A DNA stretch of 64,000 bases, taken from Flavobacterium sp. UBA7663. Lineage in GTDB: Bacteria > Bacteroidota > Bacteroidia > Flavobacteriales > Flavobacteriaceae. The notes below the pieces were generated by a model, which ran no database searches, was not told the origin of the DNA, and was given only the letters and a program-made list of their open reading frames with translations. Both the position numbers and the translations under genes were made by a program. The stretch is from NCBI RefSeq assembly GCF_002483315.1, contig NZ_DLHR01000028.1, forward strand, positions 124,001 through 188,000, read 5' to 3'. This document shows, piece after piece, positions 61,101 to 64,000 of the stretch. Positions within the stretch are counted from its first letter, which is position 1, and each line of letters opens with the position of its first letter.

Positions 61101-61552
61101 CTTTTTCCACTGGTTTAGCTACAATTCAAGCATTAGCAATTGGAGGATTTGGTATTTATGAATATAGCTTAAATGCTCTGGATTGGCAACCAAGTCCTGT
61201 TTTTAGTAATTTACCAAATGGATCTTACACCATTTATGTAAGAGATATTCAAGGTTGTGGCTTACTATTAACTAACACGATTCAAACCATTACTTATCCT
61301 AACTATTTTACTCCAAACGGAGATGGTTATAATGACAGATGGAATATTAATTTACCAGAAGATTATCATGGCTTAATTTCAATTTATGATCGTTATGGTA
61401 AATTGATGAAACAAATGAGTCCAGACAGCTTAGGTTGGGACGGAACATTCAACGGAGAATTATTGCCTTCTACTGACTACTGGTTTAAAGTTGAATATGA
61501 CGAGGACAACATAAGAAAAGAATTCAAATCGCATTTTAGTTTAAAAAGATAA
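58103..61552 (+). CDS. IgGFc-binding-domain surface protein with T9SS type B sorting domain
   Basis: The 1149-residue protein has a signal peptide (MKNLLIKLFFILFINFGFSQ). Residues about 120-450 fit the IgGFc-binding N-terminal domain (FVTSVMATEDNTNITLSDY, VAVNSGNALGG, NIPDVNVIGSTSYNADL). Then come Ig/PKD-like and calcium-binding-like segments (CDTDTDANTTFNLTQ, DPDGDGIGYFNL), a GGFGIYEYSL SprB-like repeat, and a C-terminal T9SS type B (gliding-motility-associated) domain: NYFTPNGDGYNDRWNI to STDYWFKVEY. It should cross the outer membrane by the T9SS and attach to the cell surface or be released. Ligand unknown. Confidence 0.92.
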   Translation: MKNLLIKLFFILFINFGFSQLSSKHWLPPLHCRDASSVADHYLYLSTQETTPFQVTVTDGAGNPFGASPYTISATTPLTIDIGFGQNTKMFVGQENVNIVLSDSGIILEGPKDFYVSFRVRSQNHAEMLVSKGRPGIGTSFRLGHIINESFDPRKSFVTSVMATEDNTNITLSDYDPNVIFTTSTGFINAASQSFLLNAGQSIIFTGYSDTFENLDGAIGALISSDKPVAVNSGNALGGIESSRADFALDQIVSSSQIGNEYIFIEGNGLASMELPLIVANEDNTEIFVNGSATPNATINAGDYYLVDNSFYQGTTNRNIYVRTSKNVYAYQLLGGGNDTATAGLNFIPPLSCFFQNSVNIPDVNVIGSTSYNADLMVLTYASATITINGATISNTEAQTVQGNTDWVTYRISGVSGNVNIESTGPLAVGVFGYFNNVAGFAGYYSGFGSNPEDTDVAVCSNETVNLFESITGNPGENGTWTVPTGGAPLNNDVFDPTINIPGEYIYQFTKDCNSSPTTIPVKVNVTIQQAPNAGTSLNYSTCVNANSFDLFTLLGTTTTTGGTWSSALSSGTSVFNPALDSSGVYTYTIPQSGACPEVSASVTITNNPIPTAPVISDFSLCDNNLDGDDTNGFVTFDLTQKNTEITTLIPGYNITYHADLTEAIAGSNSITSTYATNRIIYVRLTNTTNGCYFTATFNLVVNPKPIINAIVTLKQCDTDTDANTTFNLTQANVLISTDSNLTFSYHNSLAGANNNNDIVANEIAFNAANGSTVWARITNSNGCFRTSRVNLVVSATTVPQTYRYTIDDVCDDYLSATDPDGDGIGYFNLTEIEPALTNQFPAGQSYTFTYYLNQNDAETEQNAIIDITNFRNTVASNQLIWVRIESNLFECAGLGPFLELIVNPLPDTNLGDDFVICIDPVTGIGSQTINATPITPGNYSYAWTPANPSGNIPTYNITTPGTYEVTVTNLDTTCSFTDSVEATFSSEPASVTAELLTPAFSTGLATIQALAIGGFGIYEYSLNALDWQPSPVFSNLPNGSYTIYVRDIQGCGLLLTNTIQTITYPNYFTPNGDGYNDRWNINLPEDYHGLISIYDRYGKLMKQMSPDSLGWDGTFNGELLPSTDYWFKVEYDEDNIRKEFKSHFSLKR

Positions 61553-61558
61553 TTGCAA

Positions 61559-62308
61559 ATGGGAACTATAGAAACCATAATTAATGGAAATATTGCTACT
61601 TTACTATTTTTTCATCCATCAAGCAATTCATTTCCGAGTACATTATTACAACAATTAACTAATGAAATTAATGCTTTAAGTAAAAATGATTCCGTTTCTA
61701 TAATTGTTTTAAAAAGTGCAGGAACAGGTGCCTTTTGTGCAGGAGCCTCATTTGACGAATTACTTTCTGTAAGCAATTATGAAGAAGGGAGTCGCTTCTT
61801 TTCTGGATTTGCTAATGTAATCAATGCTATGAGAAAATGTCCTAAATTAATCATTGGAAGAATTCATGGTAAAGCCGTTGGAGGTGGAGTTGGATTAGCT
61901 TCTGCCTGTGATTATTCATTTGCAACGATAAAAAGTGAAGTCAAACTTTCTGAAATTGCTATTGGAATTGGACCTTTTGTAATAGAACCAGCTGTTTCAA
62001 GAAAAATTGGGAAAATGGCCATGTCAGAAATGACTCTTAACCCAACCGCTTGGAAAAGTTCAAAATGGGCATTTGAAAAAGGATTATTTTCTGAAGTATT
62101 CGAAACCATTGAAGATTTAGACATAAGACTTGAAGAATATACTAAAGAACTTTCATCTTACAATCCTGATGCCTTATTAGAAATGAAGAAAGTGCTTTGG
62201 GAAGGAACAAGTCATTGGGAAAGTTTACTTTATGAAAGAGCTGCAATTTCCGGAAGGCTAGTATTATCAGATTTTACTAAAAACGCATTAGAAAAATTTA
62301 AAAAATGA
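61559..62308 (+). CDS. Enoyl-CoA hydratase/isomerase family protein
   Basis: The 249-residue crotonase-fold protein has the oxyanion-hole segments GAFCAGASFDELL and RIHGKAVGGGVGLASACDYSFAT, and a later KLSEIAIGIGPFVIEPAVSRKIG with the position of the first catalytic Glu filled. The second Glu position is hard to place, so hydratase or isomerase activity is uncertain. ATG at 61559 is preferred to TTG at 61553. It starts 6 bases after the surface protein stop and ends overlapping the next gene by four bases. Confidence 0.87.
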   Translation: MGTIETIINGNIATLLFFHPSSNSFPSTLLQQLTNEINALSKNDSVSIIVLKSAGTGAFCAGASFDELLSVSNYEEGSRFFSGFANVINAMRKCPKLIIGRIHGKAVGGGVGLASACDYSFATIKSEVKLSEIAIGIGPFVIEPAVSRKIGKMAMSEMTLNPTAWKSSKWAFEKGLFSEVFETIEDLDIRLEEYTKELSSYNPDALLEMKKVLWEGTSHWESLLYERAAISGRLVLSDFTKNALEKFKK

Positions 62309-62478
62309 GAAGTTTAATCATTTTCCTTCAACAAGTTAATGTTGAGCAAAAATTAAAAAACGCTCCAGATAGTCAATATCAAATTGGAGTACTAATTGGT
62401 TCATTCGTACCTTTTATTGTATTAATTGGAATTGCCTACGCACTTTATTACAGAGCAAAAAAGAAAGAAAAAATTTAA
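62305..62478 (+). CDS. 57-residue single-helix membrane protein
   Basis: The short gene begins at an ATGA overlap with the enoyl-CoA hydratase stop. It encodes a product beginning MRSLIIFLQQVNVEQKLKN, with one strong membrane helix (IGVLIGSFVPFIVLIGIAYA) and a basic end (YYRAKKKEKI). Coupled overlap on one side and a 10-base gap to the QueD gene on the other make it a real gene. I know no function. Confidence 0.75.
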   Translation: MRSLIIFLQQVNVEQKLKNAPDSQYQIGVLIGSFVPFIVLIGIAYALYYRAKKKEKI

Positions 62479-62488
62479 ATTAAGTAAG

Positions 62489-62941
62489 ATGTCAAACATA
62501 AGAATTACCAAACAGTTTAGCTTTGAAACAGGCCATGCCCTTTATGGTTATGATGGAAAGTGTAAAAATGTACATGGGCATAGCTATAAACTATCCGTTA
62601 CTGTAATTGGAAAACCCATAAAAGACACTTCAAATGTAAAATATGGAATGGTGATTGACTTTGGTGATTTAAAAAAAATCGTGAAGGAACAAATTGTAGA
62701 CGTCTTTGACCATGCTACTGTTTTTAATAAAAACACCCCTCATGTTGAATTAGCACACGAATTAAAATCAAGAGGCCATGATGTGATTTTAGTTGATTAC
62801 CAACCCACAAGTGAAAATATGGTAATTGATTTTTCTAATAAAATTAAAAATCTTTTACCTAACAATATAAAACTGCATTCCCTTAGATTACAAGAAACTG
62901 AAACTTCTTTTGCTGAATGGTTTGCTTCTGATAATGAATAA
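62489..62941 (+). CDS. queD: 6-carboxytetrahydropterin synthase / 6-pyruvoyl-tetrahydropterin synthase family (QueD-like)
   Basis: The 150-residue enzyme has zinc histidines in SFETGHALYG and CKNVHGHSYKL, the catalytic Cys of CxxxHGH, GMVIDFGDLKKIV, DHATVFN and the pterin-anchoring Glu in RLQETETSFAEW. It would make 6-carboxytetrahydropterin in queuosine synthesis, or act in pterin metabolism. ATG at 62489 (MSNIRITKQF) is the family start; no other que gene is in this window. Confidence 0.88.
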   Translation: MSNIRITKQFSFETGHALYGYDGKCKNVHGHSYKLSVTVIGKPIKDTSNVKYGMVIDFGDLKKIVKEQIVDVFDHATVFNKNTPHVELAHELKSRGHDVILVDYQPTSENMVIDFSNKIKNLLPNNIKLHSLRLQETETSFAEWFASDNE

Positions 62942-62950
62942 GGAAAATCT

Positions 62951-63691
62951 ATGAAAATCTATTTCGCATCCGATCAACACTTTGGGGCTCCAACTCCCGA
63001 ATTAAGTTTTCCTAGAGAACAAAAATTTATTCAATGGCTTGATATTGTTAAGCAAGATGCCGATGCAATCTTTTTATTAGGTGATTTGTTCGACTTTTGG
63101 TTCGAATACAAAACCGTTGTTCCAAAAGGCTTTGTAAGAGTTTTAGGGAAATTGGCTGAAATTAAAGATTCAGGTATTCCAATCTATTTTTTTGTAGGAA
63201 ATCATGATTTATGGATGAATGATTATTTCCAAAAAGAGCTAAATATTCCCGTTTATCATGATAATCAAGAATTTACTTTTAACAATAAAACGTTTTTAAT
63301 TGGTCATGGGGATGGAAAAGGCCCTGGCGACATGGGTTACAAACGAATGAAAAAAGTCTTTACCAATCCGTTTTCAAAATGGTTGTTTCGTTGGTTACAC
63401 CCTGATATTGGTGTGAAATTAGCCCAATATCTATCTGTTAAAAACAAACTGATTTCAGGCGCAGAAGATGTAAAATACTTAGGTGAAGAAAACGAATGGT
63501 TAGTTCAATATTGCAAAAGAAAAATAGAAAGCAAACACTATGACTTTTTTGTTTTTGGTCACCGTCATTTACCATTGGAAATTGATTTGACTGAAAATTC
63601 GAAATACGTAAACTTAGGCGATTGGATTGGCTATTTTACCTATGGCGTTTTTGATGGCGAAAAAATGGAATTGAAAGAATTCAAAAATTAA
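62951..63691 (+). CDS. lpxH: UDP-2,3-diacylglucosamine diphosphatase LpxH-like
   Basis: The 246-residue metallophosphoesterase has the metal ligands ASDQHFG, GDLFDFW, GNHD, GHGDGKGPGD and GHRHLPLE in order. LpxH cleaves UDP-2,3-diacylglucosamine to lipid X in lipid A synthesis at the inner membrane. It follows QueD by 9 bases. The stop overlaps the end of the convergent MFS gene by three bases, with no terminator visible. Confidence 0.92.
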   Translation: MKIYFASDQHFGAPTPELSFPREQKFIQWLDIVKQDADAIFLLGDLFDFWFEYKTVVPKGFVRVLGKLAEIKDSGIPIYFFVGNHDLWMNDYFQKELNIPVYHDNQEFTFNNKTFLIGHGDGKGPGDMGYKRMKKVFTNPFSKWLFRWLHPDIGVKLAQYLSVKNKLISGAEDVKYLGEENEWLVQYCKRKIESKHYDFFVFGHRHLPLEIDLTENSKYVNLGDWIGYFTYGVFDGEKMELKEFKN

Positions 63692-64000
63692 TTTTCCGTA
63701 TTTTTCTCCAATGCTTCAACTTCTTTTTCTAAATCTAATTTTCTAAAAGAAGGCGAAATCAAAGCGGTTACAATGACGGTTCCAATAGTCATACAACCAC
63801 CAAAAACCACAGCCCGAACAACTCCAAATAATTTAGCTGTTACACCACTTTCAAAAGCACCTAATTCATTTGAAGAACCTACAAAAATTGAATTCACAGA
63901 AGAAACTCTACCGCGCATATTATCAGGCGTGTGTAATTGTAAGATCGTATTTCTAATGACAACCGATACACCATCAGCAACGCCACTTAAAAACAAAGCC
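63688..64000 (-). CDS. MFS transporter (5' end outside window)
   Basis: The last 103 codons of a membrane protein are present and the frame stays open to the window edge. It ends with two hydrophobic helices, the RGRVSSVNSIFVGSSNELG loop typical of the Bacillus-type MFS_3/EntS-like exporters, and a charged tail (LDLEKEVEALEKNTEN). Substrate cannot be told from this part. Confidence 0.82.
   Translation of the reverse strand, partial: ALFLSGVADGVSVVIRNTILQLHTPDNMRGRVSSVNSIFVGSSNELGAFESGVTAKLFGVVRAVVFGGCMTIGTVIVTALISPSFRKLDLEKEVEALEKNTEN

Overview
The window looks like a chromosomal segment of a gliding Flavobacterium or close relative (Bacteroidota, Flavobacteriaceae). The DNA is strongly A+T-rich. 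It encodes the gliding lipoprotein GldD, GldE and two type IX secretion system (T9SS) cargo-type surface proteins. At least fifteen genes are preceded by the Bacteroidota -7 box TAnnTTTG, and Shine-Dalgarno sequences are mostly absent. No rRNA, CRISPR array, prophage or transposase was found; one tRNA (Leu, anticodon UAG) is present.

Layout, left half: a truncated modular surface adhesin (1-3882, minus strand, TTG start) is followed by lepA and divergent dusB, two small proteins and an rRNA pseudouridine synthase. A lipid/isoprenoid block (8829-11940) holds a UbiA prenyltransferase, a mevalonate-kinase-type GHMP kinase and diphosphomevalonate decarboxylase. Next come tspO, a BaiN-type flavoprotein, tRNA-Leu, a DUF3078 protein, dxs and tadA. 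At 17250-25105 an alpha-2-macroglobulin lipoprotein overlaps pbpC, an envelope-defence pair. A 1226-residue single-chain restriction-modification protein (25145-28825) then interrupts otherwise housekeeping DNA, flanked by two nearly identical hairpin terminators. It is followed by rng, a 30-residue COX24-type ribosomal protein and an HU gene.

Layout, right half: mutY-ssb-gldE-gldD form a plus-strand cluster. They are followed by a metal-binding-domain lipoprotein, a DMT transporter, a pair of M16 peptidases (one with, one without the zinc motif), rplU-rpmA, a dGTPase, class I ribonucleotide reductase (nrdB-nrdA), DUF3109, marC, a miniature flavoprotein, an operon hupE-dCMP deaminase-ctpA, terB-like, fbp, a GNAT acetyltransferase and lysC. 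The right end (54636-63691) is a co-directional run: a 1134-residue outer-membrane protein, a T9SS type B IgGFc-domain surface protein, an enoyl-CoA hydratase, a 57-residue membrane protein, a QueD-type enzyme and LpxH. It ends against a truncated MFS transporter.

The most unusual signals are, first, the fused restriction enzyme bounded by duplicated terminators. Second, several unrelated families of short phrase-like repeats sit in intergenic gaps (7705-7837, 9774-9873, 30569-30617, 42111-42138, 46581-46792, 53209-53250, 54521-54568); one is a 16-bp tandem array ending at the lysC start codon. Nothing here can be called a new defence or secretion system with confidence. Gene calls rest on motif recognition from the translated sequence, without database searches.
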